Below, in pieces: positions 15,120 to 24,157 of a stretch of DNA of 64,000 nucleotides (positions are counted from its first letter, which is position 1; each line of letters opens with the position of its first letter). The DNA is from Amorphoplanes digitatis (GTDB lineage Bacteria; Actinomycetota; Actinomycetes; Mycobacteriales; Micromonosporaceae). The notes under the pieces are model-generated. The model was not told the DNA's origin, made no database searches, and saw only the letters and a list, made by a program, of their open reading frames with translations. Location of the stretch: the NCBI RefSeq assembly GCF_014205335.1, contig NZ_JACHNH010000001.1, positions 7,062,501 to 7,126,500 on the forward strand. Reading direction: 5' to 3'. Made by a program: the position numbers and the translations under genes.

Positions 15120-16298
15120 TCAGTCGCCGCGCGGACTCACCACGGTCGACTCGGTGAGCCCGGGCGGCTCGACCACCGCCCGGCAACGGTCACCCGCCCT
15201 GCACCACAGGCGGCCGTCCGCCGGCGTCTCCAGGACGAAGGTGTCACCGGTCAGCCAGGACAATCCCGCACCGGCGGGACCCCCGGTCGGTACCGGGAGT
15301 AACCGTCCGGCCGCCAGGTCGGCGGTCCGGGCGAGCGCCGTCGTCGGATCGGCCGCCGCGTCGGCCGGCCCGACCTCCAGCGACGCCCACCTGCCGTCCG
15401 GCGAGATCTCCCCGCGCCGGACCCGTGCCGGCCCCAGCTCGCCGCCGCAGCTCGCGTGGCTCCGCGGCGGGGTCTCCGTGACCGGAACGAGGCGCACGCA
15501 GTCGCCCTCCCTGCGCAGCACCTGACCGGCGTCCGACATCCCCCAGATTTCGACGTCCGCGCCGATCGTCGTGCCCGAGCCGGTCCGGAAGTCCCACACC
15601 GCGCCCGGTATCGGTGTCCCGTCCCCCGACGCCCCGTCCAGCAGGGCCGCTGCGTCGGTGGCGCCGAGAACGATCGGGCCCATGCCCTCCGCGAACGTCC
15701 GCCGCCCGATCTCGCGCAGCGACGGCAGCTCGTACGCACCGACGCGGTCGCCGTCGTGCGCCACCACGAGTACCCCGTTGTCCGGGGAGACCGCGAGCCC
15801 GCCGAACACCGTGCCCACCGAGCGGGGCTCGCCGTCATCCGGGACGAACCATGCCTCGTCGAGCGCGTCGGGTGACGGTTCCGCCGTCACCACCCACCCC
15901 GAGCGGACGCGGACGGCCTCCCGCGCGATCCGGCCGCCGGGCAGCCCGAGCGCGACCCTGCTGCCGTCCGCGCGGTACACCGTGTTGCCGGCCAGCACAT
16001 CCACCGGCACCGCCGCGGACACCGACGGCGACGGGCTCGGCTGTGGCCGGCTCGGCGGCAGGGCCGACGGCCGGGCGACGAGCGACCCGGTCAGCACCGC
16101 CGCGACCACCGCGGCCGCCGCTGCTCCCGCCACCACCCGCCGCCGCCGAATCCGGCGGTTTCCGGCTCGAACCACGTCGGCCGCGGCGAACCGGGGCCCG
16201 CCGTCGACCGCGCCGGCGCGGCGCTCCAGCGTGGCCGAGAGCAGTTCGGTGAACGGATCCGTCTTCTCACCCTGCACCGGTCGCTCCTTGTCGATCAT
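15120..16298 (-). CDS. single-pass membrane protein coupled to SigE-type sigma factor
   Basis: A 392-residue protein. A cytoplasmic N-terminal part (about 60 residues) is followed by RRRRVVAGAAAAAVVAAVLT, a membrane segment. A Pro/Ser-rich linker and a beta-rich extracytoplasmic domain with propeller-like repeats complete it. It overlaps the sigma-factor stop by 4 bases (ATGA), so it is the likely modulator of that sigma factor. No ZAS zinc motif is visible, so it is not a classical zinc anti-sigma factor. The exported domain may sense a signal. Confidence 0.75.
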   Translation of the reverse strand: MIDKERPVQGEKTDPFTELLSATLERRAGAVDGGPRFAAADVVRAGNRRIRRRRVVAGAAAAAVVAAVLTGSLVARPSALPPSRPQPSPSPSVSAAVPVDVLAGNTVYRADGSRVALGLPGGRIAREAVRVRSGWVVTAEPSPDALDEAWFVPDDGEPRSVGTVFGGLAVSPDNGVLVVAHDGDRVGAYELPSLREIGRRTFAEGMGPIVLGATDAAALLDGASGDGTPIPGAVWDFRTGSGTTIGADVEIWGMSDAGQVLRREGDCVRLVPVTETPPRSHASCGGELGPARVRRGEISPDGRWASLEVGPADAAADPTTALARTADLAAGRLLPVPTGGPAGAGLSWLTGDTFVLETPADGRLWCRAGDRCRAVVEPPGLTESTVVSPRGD

Positions 16299-16822
16299 GA
16301 TGTCACCGCCTCGGCCACGTCGCGCTCCTCGCCCAGCCGCTGGCGCAGCGTCGCGAGGCCGCGCGAGGCGTGGCTCTTCACCGTGCCGCGGGAGATGCCG
16401 AGCACCTCCGCGATCTCGGCCTCCGCCAGCCCCTCGTAGTAGCGCAACACCAGCACCGCGCGCTGCTTGGCCGGCAGCGCCCGCAGGTGCGACCACATCG
16501 CGTCCTGCTCGATCCCGGCGCCGGGCCCGGCATCCGGCCCGGCGTCGCACGGCCGGTCGGGGATCCGCTCCACCGGCCGCTCCCGGAAGGGTCTGCCCCG
16601 CCACCACGACGTCGCGGTGGTCGCCATGGTCCGCCGCACGTAGCCCTCGAGCGCGCCGGTGTCGCGGATGGCGCCGAACCTGACGAACGTCTTCACCAGC
16701 GCCGTCTGCAACAGGTCCTCGGCACCGTGCCGGTCGCCGACCAGCAGGTACGCCGTACGAAGCAATGCGCCGGAGCGGGCCGCGACGAAACCCTGGAACG
16801 CCTCCTCAAGGCCCTTGTCCAC
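16295..16822 (-). CDS. SigE-family RNA polymerase sigma factor (ECF type)
   Basis: A 175-residue ECF sigma factor. Region 2 reads FVAARSGALLRTAYLLVGDR then HGAEDLLQTALVKTF. Region 4 reads LPAKQRAVLVLRYYEGLAEA then EIAEVLGISRGTVKSHASRG. This is the SigE-family (TIGR02983-like) pattern of Streptomyces and Micromonosporaceae. GTG 16822 follows GGGGGAGG by 6 bases. The next gene, coupled by a 4-base overlap, is its membrane-anchored partner. Confidence 0.93.
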   Translation of the reverse strand: MDKGLEEAFQGFVAARSGALLRTAYLLVGDRHGAEDLLQTALVKTFVRFGAIRDTGALEGYVRRTMATTATSWWRGRPFRERPVERIPDRPCDAGPDAGPGAGIEQDAMWSHLRALPAKQRAVLVLRYYEGLAEAEIAEVLGISRGTVKSHASRGLATLRQRLGEERDVAEAVTS

Positions 16823-16914
16823 ACGTCCTCCCCCGGTGCCACCGCGCGTCGGTGGCCAAGATAGGACGCGATTGCCCGCCCGCCGGTTGTCACGGCGGAG
16901 CAACCGTGTTCCGA

Positions 16915-17514
16915 TCAGCCCGATGCGGGGCCGGTACGGCGGGGACGGGCCCGGACGTGCATGCGCTCGCCCTGGCTGCCGAAGATGCTGAGGAACTCCA
17001 CGGCCTCGCCCGTCGCGCTGCCGAACCAGTGCGGTACCCGGGTGTCGAACTCGGCCGCCTCGCCCGCCGGAAGCTCGATGTCGTGCTCGCCGAGCACCAC
17101 GCGCAGGCGGCCGCTGAGGACGTAGAGCCACTCGTACCCCTCGTGGGTCCGCGGCTCCGGCGTCTGAACGGGGCCGGCCGGGATCAGGTGCTTGAACGCC
17201 TGCAAGCCGGCCGACCCGCGGCTGAGCGGCAGGATCGTCTGCCCGCTGCTGTGCTTGATCGGCCGCGCGTAGATCCGCGGGTCCCCGGTGTGCGGGGCGC
17301 CCACCAGCTCGTCGAGCGGCACCCGGTAGGCCCGGGCCAGCGGCAGCAGCAGCTCGAGGGTGGCCTTGCGCTGCCCGGACTCGAGCCGGGAGAGGGTGCT
17401 CACCGAGATCCCGGTGGTCTCGGACAGCGCGGTCAGGGTGGTGCCGCGCTCCTGCCGTAGCGCCCGCAGCCGCGGCCCGACCGCGGCGAGCACGTCCTGC
17501 TCGTTTGCCGTCAT
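16915..17514 (-). CDS. XRE-cupin transcriptional regulator
   Basis: A 199-residue protein. The N-terminal Cro/C1 helix-turn-helix is LTALSETTGISVSTLSRLES with GQRKATLELL following. The C-terminal cupin has HEGYEWLYVLSGRLRVVLGE and LPAGEAAEFDTRVPHWFGS. Such regulators bind a small ligand in the cupin barrel. It is divergent from the thioredoxin-reductase-like gene, with a perfect palindrome touching its start codon, so it probably represses itself and the neighbour. Confidence 0.92.
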   Translation of the reverse strand: MTANEQDVLAAVGPRLRALRQERGTTLTALSETTGISVSTLSRLESGQRKATLELLLPLARAYRVPLDELVGAPHTGDPRIYARPIKHSSGQTILPLSRGSAGLQAFKHLIPAGPVQTPEPRTHEGYEWLYVLSGRLRVVLGEHDIELPAGEAAEFDTRVPHWFGSATGEAVEFLSIFGSQGERMHVRARPRRTGPASG

Positions 17515-17530
17515 GGCAAATTACTTTGCC
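17515..17530. promoter_or_regulatory. GGCAAA-N4-TTTGCC operator in the divergent promoter
   Basis: GGCAAATTACTTTGCC is a perfect inverted repeat in the 47-bp gap between the XRE-cupin gene and the divergent oxidoreductase gene. It directly abuts the regulator start codon, the expected place for autorepression. Confidence 0.7.
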
Positions 17531-17561
17531 ACCCCGAGCGAGGCCCGGCGACGGTGGAGGC

Positions 17562-18515
17562 ATGACTCATGACGTGATCGTGATCGGCGGCGGGCCCGCA
17601 GGACTGAGCGGCGCGGTCGCCCTGTGCCGGGCGCTGCGCAAGGTGCTCGTCGTGGACGCGGGAGCGCCGCGCAACGCGCCGGCCGAGGGAATCCACAACT
17701 ACCTGACCCGCGACGGCATCACGCCGGCGGAGTTCCGCGCCGCCGGTCGCGCGGAGGTCGAGCGGTACGGCGGCGAGCTGATCGAGGCGACCGTGGCCTC
17801 GGCCGCCCGCGACGGCGAGGTGCTGACCGTGACGCTGGCGGACGGCCGGACCTTCTCGGCCCGGCGCCTGCTGGTCACCACCGGGCTCACCGATGAGCTG
17901 CCGGAGCTGCCGGGCCTGCGCGAACGGTGGGGCCGCGAGGTGCTGCACTGCCCGTACTGCCACGGCCACGAGGTGCGCGGGCGGGCAATCGGCGTCCTCG
18001 GCTCCGGCCCGATGTCGCTGCACCAGGCGCTGATGTGGCGCCAGTGGAGCGACGACGTGACGCTGTTCGTGCACGAGGCACCGGAGCCGGACGCCGAGCA
18101 GGGCGAGCAGTTCGCGGCCCGCGGTATCGCGGTGCTGCCCGGCCGGGTCGCGGAGGTGGTGGTCGAGGACGACCGGCTCACCGGGGTACGCCTGGGCGAC
18201 GGAACGGTGTTGGCGCGCGAGGTGCTGGTGGTGGCGCCGCGGTTCACGGCGAACGCCGAACCGCTCGCGTCGCTGGGGCTCACGGCGACGGAGAACGACT
18301 TCGGCAGCGCCGTGGTCGCCGAGCCGACCGGCAGGACCGAGGTCCCGGGCGTCTGGGTGGCCGGCAACGTGACCGACCAGATGGCCCAGGTGGTCAGCTC
18401 GGCCGCCGCGGGCCTGCACGTGGCGGCGCAGCTGAACATGGACCTGATCATGGAAGACACCGCCCGCGCGGTGGCCGGGCGTACCGGTCAGTGCCCGGCG
18501 GCCAGCTCGCGGTAG
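17562..18515 (+). CDS. thioredoxin-reductase-like FAD/NAD(P) oxidoreductase
   Basis: A 317-residue flavoprotein. The FAD-binding N-terminus is VIVIGGGPAGLSGAVALCRA, the redox-active disulfide motif CPYC is in REVLHCPYCHGHEVRGRAIG, the NAD(P) site is IGVLGSGPMSLHQA, and the C-terminal FAD motif is GVWVAGNVTD. The NAD(P) motif is GxGxxx-like but has SLHQ where TrxB has AAxE, so it may be one of the atypical disulfide reductases such as the holothin/gliotoxin type. It is paired with a divergent XRE-cupin regulator. No thioredoxin gene is adjacent. The 3' end overlaps the next convergent gene by 28 bases. Confidence 0.88.
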   Translation: MTHDVIVIGGGPAGLSGAVALCRALRKVLVVDAGAPRNAPAEGIHNYLTRDGITPAEFRAAGRAEVERYGGELIEATVASAARDGEVLTVTLADGRTFSARRLLVTTGLTDELPELPGLRERWGREVLHCPYCHGHEVRGRAIGVLGSGPMSLHQALMWRQWSDDVTLFVHEAPEPDAEQGEQFAARGIAVLPGRVAEVVVEDDRLTGVRLGDGTVLAREVLVVAPRFTANAEPLASLGLTATENDFGSAVVAEPTGRTEVPGVWVAGNVTDQMAQVVSSAAAGLHVAAQLNMDLIMEDTARAVAGRTGQCPAASSR

Positions 18516-19330
18516 GCCGCGATCACCGCGGCCGTCCGCTCGGCCAGCTCCGGCCCGGCGTCGGACCCGGCCGGGTCGACCGTCAGCCGGGAGATGGCCA
18601 GCTCCGCCTCCCGGGCGGTCTCGCCGATCCGCTGCTCGCGGATGAGGTTCTCGCCCGCGAGCGCGGCGGCGTTGATGCTCGCCAGGATGCGGTTGGCCTC
18701 ACCCGCCGTGGAACGCCACAGCCCCTCGACCCGCAACCGCTGCTCCGCCAGAGCCCGGACGGCCGGGCTGCCGGCGGGCAGGCCGTGCGGTGCGGCGCCG
18801 GCGAGCTCCTCGCGCAGCTGACGGATCTGCTGGCGCCGGGACATGACCGCGGCGAGCTGCTCCAGAGCGCCGGCCAGGTTCCGGTCCGCGTCGTCCGGGT
18901 CGATCATGTGGTGCAGCGCGGGCCAGGTGCCGCGCACCCGCCGGGCCACCACGACCGCCCGCTCGAAGGCGGTCCGCTCCTCGGCCGCGTACAGCACGTG
19001 TGCGCCCTCGCCGCGGGGCAGCGCGATGCTGCCGACCCGGGCGGCCCGCGCCTGCCAGAGCACGACGGCGGCGACGATCACGCCCGACCCGGCGGCGGCC
19101 GACCACCCGGAGACGCCGAACACGCTGAGCACCGCGGAGAGCAGCACCAGGACCAGGGCGAGCTGCGAGGCGGTCCGCGCGCGGTCCTTGCGGCCGCGCC
19201 CGCTCGCCGGCGCGGGCACGACCTCGGTCACCGACCCCAGCCGGGAGCGCCGGGCCCGCCCACCGCGCACCTCCAACGGGTACGGCGATACGACGATCTT
19301 CTCGGCGTCGAAGCCGATGTGCAGACCCAC
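18488..19330 (-). CDS. two-TM membrane protein with coiled-coil tail, unknown function
   Basis: A 280-residue protein starting at GTG 19330 after GAAGGGG. Residues about 50-90 hold two adjacent membrane segments (SQLALVLVLLSAVLSVFGVS and SGVIVAAVVLWQARA). The rest is a charged, helical, cytoplasmic domain (RRQQIRQLREELAG, EAELAISRLTV) likely to form a coiled coil. No enzyme motif is visible. It is convergent with, and overlaps, the oxidoreductase gene. Confidence 0.7.
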   Translation of the reverse strand: MGLHIGFDAEKIVVSPYPLEVRGGRARRSRLGSVTEVVPAPASGRGRKDRARTASQLALVLVLLSAVLSVFGVSGWSAAAGSGVIVAAVVLWQARAARVGSIALPRGEGAHVLYAAEERTAFERAVVVARRVRGTWPALHHMIDPDDADRNLAGALEQLAAVMSRRQQIRQLREELAGAAPHGLPAGSPAVRALAEQRLRVEGLWRSTAGEANRILASINAAALAGENLIREQRIGETAREAELAISRLTVDPAGSDAGPELAERTAAVIAAYRELAAGH

Positions 19331-19569
19331 GTGCGCCCCTTCCGCCGGGGTTTGCCGAGCGGGCCCGGATGCCGAGGGGGTTCGCCCGGGCCCGCTCATC
19401 GGCGGAGCCGTCCGCCGGTGACTCACGAATCGGGTGGGCGCCGCCCTACCTGAGCCCGCGCTCGGTTGCAGCGCGGTTGCGGGCGCCTCGGCGCTCGGGA
19501 AAAGGGGGTCCGACCAGGCGTGCTGCCGGTAACCTGGCCTGTCCGCCACGTCGAGAACGGCAACCACAC

Positions 19570-20376
19570 ATGGATGATCTGGGACCGCCGCGCGCGGTGC
19601 GTGCGGCCTTCGGCGCCGAGGGCCATCCGGTACGGCTGGCAGGCGGCAAGGGCGGCACCTGGCGGATCGGCGACGTCGTCCTGAAGCCGTCCGAGGGCGA
19701 CGACGAGGTCCGCTGGCGCGCCGCGGTGCTTGCCGCCCTCCCCCGGTCGCCGCACCTGCGGATCGCCCGCCCGCTGCGCGCCGCCGACGGCGACTGGCTG
19801 GCCGGCGGCTGGGAGGCGACCGAGGCCGTCGCCGGCCACCCCGACCAGCGCCGCGTCGACGACGTCATCCGGGTCGGTGCCGCGTTCCACGAGCTGCTCA
19901 CGGCGGTGCCGCGCCCCGCGTTCCTGGACACCCGGCACAACCCCTGGGCGTACGGGGAGAGCCTGGCCTTCTCCGACGTCCCGCCGCCGGGGCCGCGCCG
20001 GCCCTCGCGGCTGCTGGACGAGCTGCTGGCCCTGCGCCGCCCGGCGGACCTGCCCGAACAGATCGTCCACGGCGACCTGCTCGGCAACGTCCTGTTCGCC
20101 GACGGCCTGCCGCCCGCGGTGATCGACTGGCCGGCGTACTGGCGGCCGCCGGCCTGGGCGTCGGCGGTCGCGGCGGTCGACGCGATGGTGTGGCACGGCG
20201 CCGGCACCGGCGTGATCGACCGCTGGGCACACCTGCCGGAGTGGGAGCAGATGCTGGTCCGGGCGGCGATCTACCGGCTCGGCACCTGGGACGCGGCGGG
20301 CTGGCCGCAGGAGCCCGAGGAGGCCTACCGCCCGGTGGTGGCGACGATCACTGAACTCGTCGTACCCACCACCTAG
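19570..20376 (+). CDS. aminoglycoside-phosphotransferase-like (APH/kinase-fold) protein
   Basis: A 268-residue protein of the APH fold. The catalytic loop reads VHGDLLGNVLFADG (Brenner HGDxxxxN motif) and the metal-binding stretch is VIDWPAYWRPPAW. ATG 19570 was chosen over a longer frame beginning inside the upstream gene. Known relatives phosphorylate aminoglycosides, choline or other alcohols; this one has a weaker lysine region and the substrate is unknown. Eleven bases separate it from the following methyltransferase gene, so they are probably co-transcribed. Confidence 0.85.
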   Translation: MDDLGPPRAVRAAFGAEGHPVRLAGGKGGTWRIGDVVLKPSEGDDEVRWRAAVLAALPRSPHLRIARPLRAADGDWLAGGWEATEAVAGHPDQRRVDDVIRVGAAFHELLTAVPRPAFLDTRHNPWAYGESLAFSDVPPPGPRRPSRLLDELLALRRPADLPEQIVHGDLLGNVLFADGLPPAVIDWPAYWRPPAWASAVAAVDAMVWHGAGTGVIDRWAHLPEWEQMLVRAAIYRLGTWDAAGWPQEPEEAYRPVVATITELVVPTT

Positions 20377-20386
20377 GGTTCCGTGC

Positions 20387-21232
20387 GTGACCGACGCATC
20401 CACTGATTTCGACCGGCACGAGCGGGAGATGTGGGCCGGCCGCGCCGCGGCCTACCAGGGCAGCTTCGCGCCCCTGTGCGGCGCCGTCGCCGACCAGCTC
20501 CTCGACCTGGCCCGGGTCACCGGCGGAAAGCGGATGCTCGACGTCGGCACCGGCCCCGGCACCCTCGCCGCGGCCGCCGCCGGGCTCGGCGCCCTGGTCA
20601 CCGCCGTCGACGCGGAGCCGAGCATGGTCGAGGCCGCCCGGCTCGCCGTACCCGGTGCGGACGTCCGGCCGGCGGTCCTGCCGGACCTGCCCTTCGCCGC
20701 CGGGTCGTTCGAGGCCGTGACCGCGAACTTCGTGCTCAACCACGTCGGCGACCCGGCCGCGGCGGCCCGCGAGCTGGTCCGGGTCACCGCGCCCGGCGGC
20801 CACGTCGCCGCGTCGATCTGGCCGTTCCCGCAGCCGCCGCTGCAAGCGTTCTGGGGCGAGGTCGTCGCCGATTCCGGCGTGACGCTGCCCGCCGGCCCGC
20901 CCCGGCTCGATGCCGGCCGCGACTTCCCGCGCACGCCGGAAGGGCTGGCCGCGCTGCTGCGCGGCGCGGGCCTCGACGCGGTCCGGGTCGAGACGGTGAG
21001 CTGGACACACCGGGTCGACCCGGAGGCCTGGTGGTCCGGCCCGGCCAACGGGCTGAGCACCCTGGGCGTGCTGATGCGCGACCTGCCGGCGGAGTCGGTC
21101 GCCCGGATCCGCGCGGCCTACGACCGCGCGAGCGCCGGCCTCGGCGACGGCCTGCGAACCTCGGCGCTGCTGGCCTGCGGCCGCGTCGTTCAGGCCACGA
21201 CTCGGTCGCGCCCCGCGCGTTTGGCGATGTAA
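20387..21232 (+). CDS. class I SAM-dependent methyltransferase
   Basis: A 281-residue protein starting at GTG 20387. Motif I is RMLDVGTGPGTLAAAAAGLG, followed by VTAVDAEPSMVEAARL and the FEAVTANFVLNHVGDPAAAA region. This is the UbiE/methyltransferase-11/25 type. It follows the APH-like gene with an 11-base gap. The final 43 bases overlap the convergent GGDEF gene. Confidence 0.9.
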   Translation: MTDASTDFDRHEREMWAGRAAAYQGSFAPLCGAVADQLLDLARVTGGKRMLDVGTGPGTLAAAAAGLGALVTAVDAEPSMVEAARLAVPGADVRPAVLPDLPFAAGSFEAVTANFVLNHVGDPAAAARELVRVTAPGGHVAASIWPFPQPPLQAFWGEVVADSGVTLPAGPPRLDAGRDFPRTPEGLAALLRGAGLDAVRVETVSWTHRVDPEAWWSGPANGLSTLGVLMRDLPAESVARIRAAYDRASAGLGDGLRTSALLACGRVVQATTRSRPARLAM

Positions 21233-22737
21233 AGGTTGCGGTCCGCGGCGGACAGCGTGGTGGCCTGCGCCTCGTGCGCGCCCGCCACGCCCATGCTGAT
21301 CGTGACCGGCAGCGCGCCGGTGATCTCCGCCCAGTCGTAACCGCGGACGGCACGCCGGATTCGGTCGAGCCGGACGGTCGCGGCGGTCACCGCGGTCGCG
21401 GGCAGGACCATGAGGAACTCCTCCCCGCCCAGCCGGGCCACGAACCCGTCCGGCACCGCGGCGGCCAGCTCGGCCTCCAGCAGCCGGGCCACCTGCACCA
21501 GCACCCGGTCGCCGACCTCGTGCGAGAGCTGGTCGTTGATCCGCTTGAAGTGGTCGAGGTCCGCGATCGCGACGGTGAGCTCGGGGTCGGCCTCGATCAG
21601 GGCGGGCAGCTCCTCGTCGATGTACCGGCGGTTGCGCAGCCCGGTCAGGGCGTCGCGGCGGGCCTGCTCCCGGAAGTGCTCGGCGGCCTCGCGGGCCTCC
21701 GCGGTCTCGAACATGGCCTGCCGGGTCTGCGCCTGGTCCAGCCGCTGCCGCGAACGCAGTGCCTCCTGCGCGAGGTGGAAGGTCTTGTAGCCGGCGAACG
21801 CCTCGGCGAACTCGCCGCGCGCGGCATGCAGCTCCGCCTGCTCCTGGTGCAGCCGGACCAGCATCTCTTGCAGGTCGCGCGCGACGCACAGGACGCGCGA
21901 CTCGTCCAGGCTGGCCTGCGCCCGATCGAAGGCGCCGAGGCCGCGCTGCGCCTGCGCGAGGGTGATCAGAAACTCCGCGAGATCGTCGGCGGTGTCGCGG
22001 TACCCCTCCTGGTGCAGGTCGATGCAGGCCCGCATCGTCTGCTCGGCCGCCGCGTACTCGCCGTTCCCGATCTGGATCAGGCCGACCGTGTCCAGCGCCG
22101 TGGGGTCCAGCTCGACGCCGTACCGGGCGGCGTCCTCGATCAGCCGGCGGACGACCTCGCTGGCGCGCAGGTACTCGCCGGCGGCGTACTCGTAGTTGGC
22201 CCAGTTGTTGAGCAGGCTCACGAGCCGCTGCCACTGGCCCAGCTCGCGGGCCCACTCCTCGGCCTGCCGGTACCGGGGCCGCGCCGCCTCGATCGCGCCG
22301 GTGGCGGCGAGCGCGTCGGCCAGCCTGGTGTGATGCCACACCCGCATAAACGGGGTGGCGGTCTCGTCGAGCAGCTCGACCGCGCTCATGGTGTGCTCGA
22401 GGTTCCTGGTCAGGTCGCCGAGCAGCCGCTCGACGTTCGCGCACGCCAGGTGTGACCGGGACCGCAGCCGGCGGTCGCCGTGCTCGAGCGCCCACCGATG
22501 GATGTCGTACACCTGCCGCGCGGCCGCCCCGACACCGTCGGTCCGCACCAGAAAGTTCGCCCGGCACAGGCGGGCACGCGCGATGAGCACCTCATCGCCC
22601 AGCTCCTCGGCCTGCCGCTCGAGCTCGACAGCGGCGTGACCGGCATCGACGTCCCAGAGGCTGGACTCCTCGACCTCGAGCAGGGCGGCCGACAACTGCT
22701 CGGCGCTGGTCGCCGTGCGGGCCCCTACACAGTCCAT
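21190..22737 (-). CDS. TPR-GGDEF diguanylate cyclase
   Basis: This 515-residue cytosolic protein has about 340 residues of TPR-like helical repeats followed by a GGDEF domain: RDALTGLRNRRYIDEELPAL, VAIADLDHFKRINDQLSHEV, and the active-site RLGGEEFLMV. All catalytic features of diguanylate cyclases are present (D in IADLDHFK, GGEEF), so it should make c-di-GMP. An RxxD inhibitory site is not obvious upstream of GGEEF. The TPR region probably responds to a protein or peptide. It overlaps the methyltransferase 3' end. Confidence 0.93.
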   Translation of the reverse strand: MDCVGARTATSAEQLSAALLEVEESSLWDVDAGHAAVELERQAEELGDEVLIARARLCRANFLVRTDGVGAAARQVYDIHRWALEHGDRRLRSRSHLACANVERLLGDLTRNLEHTMSAVELLDETATPFMRVWHHTRLADALAATGAIEAARPRYRQAEEWARELGQWQRLVSLLNNWANYEYAAGEYLRASEVVRRLIEDAARYGVELDPTALDTVGLIQIGNGEYAAAEQTMRACIDLHQEGYRDTADDLAEFLITLAQAQRGLGAFDRAQASLDESRVLCVARDLQEMLVRLHQEQAELHAARGEFAEAFAGYKTFHLAQEALRSRQRLDQAQTRQAMFETAEAREAAEHFREQARRDALTGLRNRRYIDEELPALIEADPELTVAIADLDHFKRINDQLSHEVGDRVLVQVARLLEAELAAAVPDGFVARLGGEEFLMVLPATAVTAATVRLDRIRRAVRGYDWAEITGALPVTISMGVAGAHEAQATTLSAADRNLYIAKRAGRDRVVA

Positions 22738-22794
22738 GAGCCCCCTATCGGCGGAGGCTGCACGGACTGAAGCGGTTCAGGGTCCCGCGCTCCG

Positions 22795-22887
22795 TCAGCG
22801 TCGACCGTTCTTGCGCCGGATCGTGATCACACCCGCGACCACGAGAAGAATGGGAAGGAACAAGCCCCACATCAGCCAGCCGTTCAT
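22795..22887 (-). CDS. 30-residue single-pass membrane peptide
   Basis: A short minus-strand frame starts at ATG 22887 behind GGAGG (about 4 bases upstream). It encodes MNGWLMWGLFLPILLVVAGV then ITIRRKNGRR. The hydrophobic segment of about 18 residues followed by a basic tail is the classical layout of small actinomycete membrane peptides. It stands in the gap between the GGDEF and SUFU genes. Real expression is unproven. Confidence 0.6.
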   Translation of the reverse strand: MNGWLMWGLFLPILLVVAGVITIRRKNGRR

Positions 22888-22988
22888 GAACCCTCCGCAA
22901 GATCGTGGTCAACGCTGATCGCCATCCGTTCCGCGCCAGCCTCCACCACAGCCCCGGCCCCCGGCTCATCCCGCCCGAATGAAGAAGG

Positions 22989-23582
22989 TCAGCTCGGATC
23001 GTCGACGACGGTCCCGCGATACGGATCGGCCGGGATGATGCCGGCGTCCTCGAAGCGCTGCTCGAGAGCCTCCAGGCCGTGGCTGTGCCGGAACCTCTTC
23101 TCCGCCGCGGTGATCGGGAGCAGCCACAGCACCCGGACGTGCCCGCCCGGGACGTCGCAGTTCTCGAGCTCCGGCCCCCAGGGGTAGGGCAGGCTGACCA
23201 GCAGATGATCGCAGCGCGACCCGGGCAGCCAGGGCCGGCCGATCGGCACGGTGTGGCCGTGGTCGAGGACGTAGTCACCGCTGCTGGCGTGGTAATACGC
23301 CACCATGGTCAGGGTCTCTACGTGGATCGCGTCGTCGGTGGTGGGAGCGGCGAGCACGAACTCCAGACCGTGGCCATGCCGTGCGGTGGCGTCCCACAGA
23401 CCCGCCGTGGCGTAGAGCTGACCGGTCCCTTGCTGCGGCAGCCGCAGAATATGCAGGTCAGGCACCAACGTCCGAATGGGTCCGGCGGTCGGCGCGAACA
23501 GGGTGCCCTCACTGAACAGCCCGGTGAGGTGCCGCCGCAACGCTTGCCCTGCCGGAGTCAACGCAAACGACCTCCTCCCCAT
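22989..23582 (-). CDS. suppressor-of-fused (SUFU) domain protein
   Basis: A 197-residue protein. VETLTMVAYYHASSGDYVLD with HGHTVPIGRPWLPGSRCDHL, then LPYPWGPELENC, then the C-terminal LEALEQRFEDAGIIPADPYR is the pattern of bacterial SUFU-domain proteins. In polymorphic toxin systems SUFU proteins often act as immunity factors, but no toxin gene is visible here. The N-terminus is uncertain. It lies at the left edge of the accessory island. Confidence 0.75.
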   Translation of the reverse strand: MGRRSFALTPAGQALRRHLTGLFSEGTLFAPTAGPIRTLVPDLHILRLPQQGTGQLYATAGLWDATARHGHGLEFVLAAPTTDDAIHVETLTMVAYYHASSGDYVLDHGHTVPIGRPWLPGSRCDHLLVSLPYPWGPELENCDVPGGHVRVLWLLPITAAEKRFRHSHGLEALEQRFEDAGIIPADPYRGTVVDDPS

Positions 23583-23686
23583 TTGCCCAAGACGGTACTC
23601 GATAAAGATCGCTGAACTGCGCCGATTGATCGAGTTCTTATGGTGCCAACTGTTCGAGTACTAGCCGCAGCCAAACGGATTGGTTA

Positions 23687-23998
23687 ATGTATCGTTACCT
23701 GCCGATCGCCTTAGCAACGGGAAGAATCCTCATGAAATCGGTTGTGCCAGCTTTCGTGGCTGGCATTGCGGCACTCCTTGGCGTCTTGATAGGTTCATGG
23801 CGCCAAGCGGGCTTGCAGCGCTCACTTGCGCGGGCTGAATTGATCCGGAGCTGGCAGGATGAGCGCCGAACCTCCTATCTCAATCTCCTGGTGGCAGACG
23901 ATGAATATCCGGGAGCCTGGCCCGACTCGAACGGTGCAGCCATCCTTGGGTTCAGTGACGCGCGGTTACCCGGCATCCCGCGCGTTGGGCAAGCCTGA
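23687..23998 (+). CDS. short N-terminal membrane protein fragment, possibly truncated
   Basis: A 103-residue frame starts MYRYLPIALATGRILMKSVV and has one hydrophobic segment (VVPAFVAGIAALLGVLIGSW) followed by the charged SLARAELIRSWQDERRTSYL. This layout (TM, then RAELIRxWQDERRxxYL) resembles the start of longer uncharacterised actinomycete membrane proteins. The remaining frame ends quickly in a low-quality tail, so it is probably a truncated gene. An internal ATG at 23732 may be the start. The 23583-24157 spacer holds nothing else. Confidence 0.4.
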   Translation: MYRYLPIALATGRILMKSVVPAFVAGIAALLGVLIGSWRQAGLQRSLARAELIRSWQDERRTSYLNLLVADDEYPGAWPDSNGAAILGFSDARLPGIPRVGQA

Positions 23999-24157
23999 CG
24001 ATCGACTGTAGGGCACGCGGACGAACTCAGCGCACCCATTAACCTCCGCCATCTTCCAGCCGGACGTGTCACCCACGCCCCTAGACTGCTCGCATCCCAC
24101 CTCACGCTTGACGGCCCAGGCCAACGCGATCGTCGGCGGACCCGGCACGATAGAACG

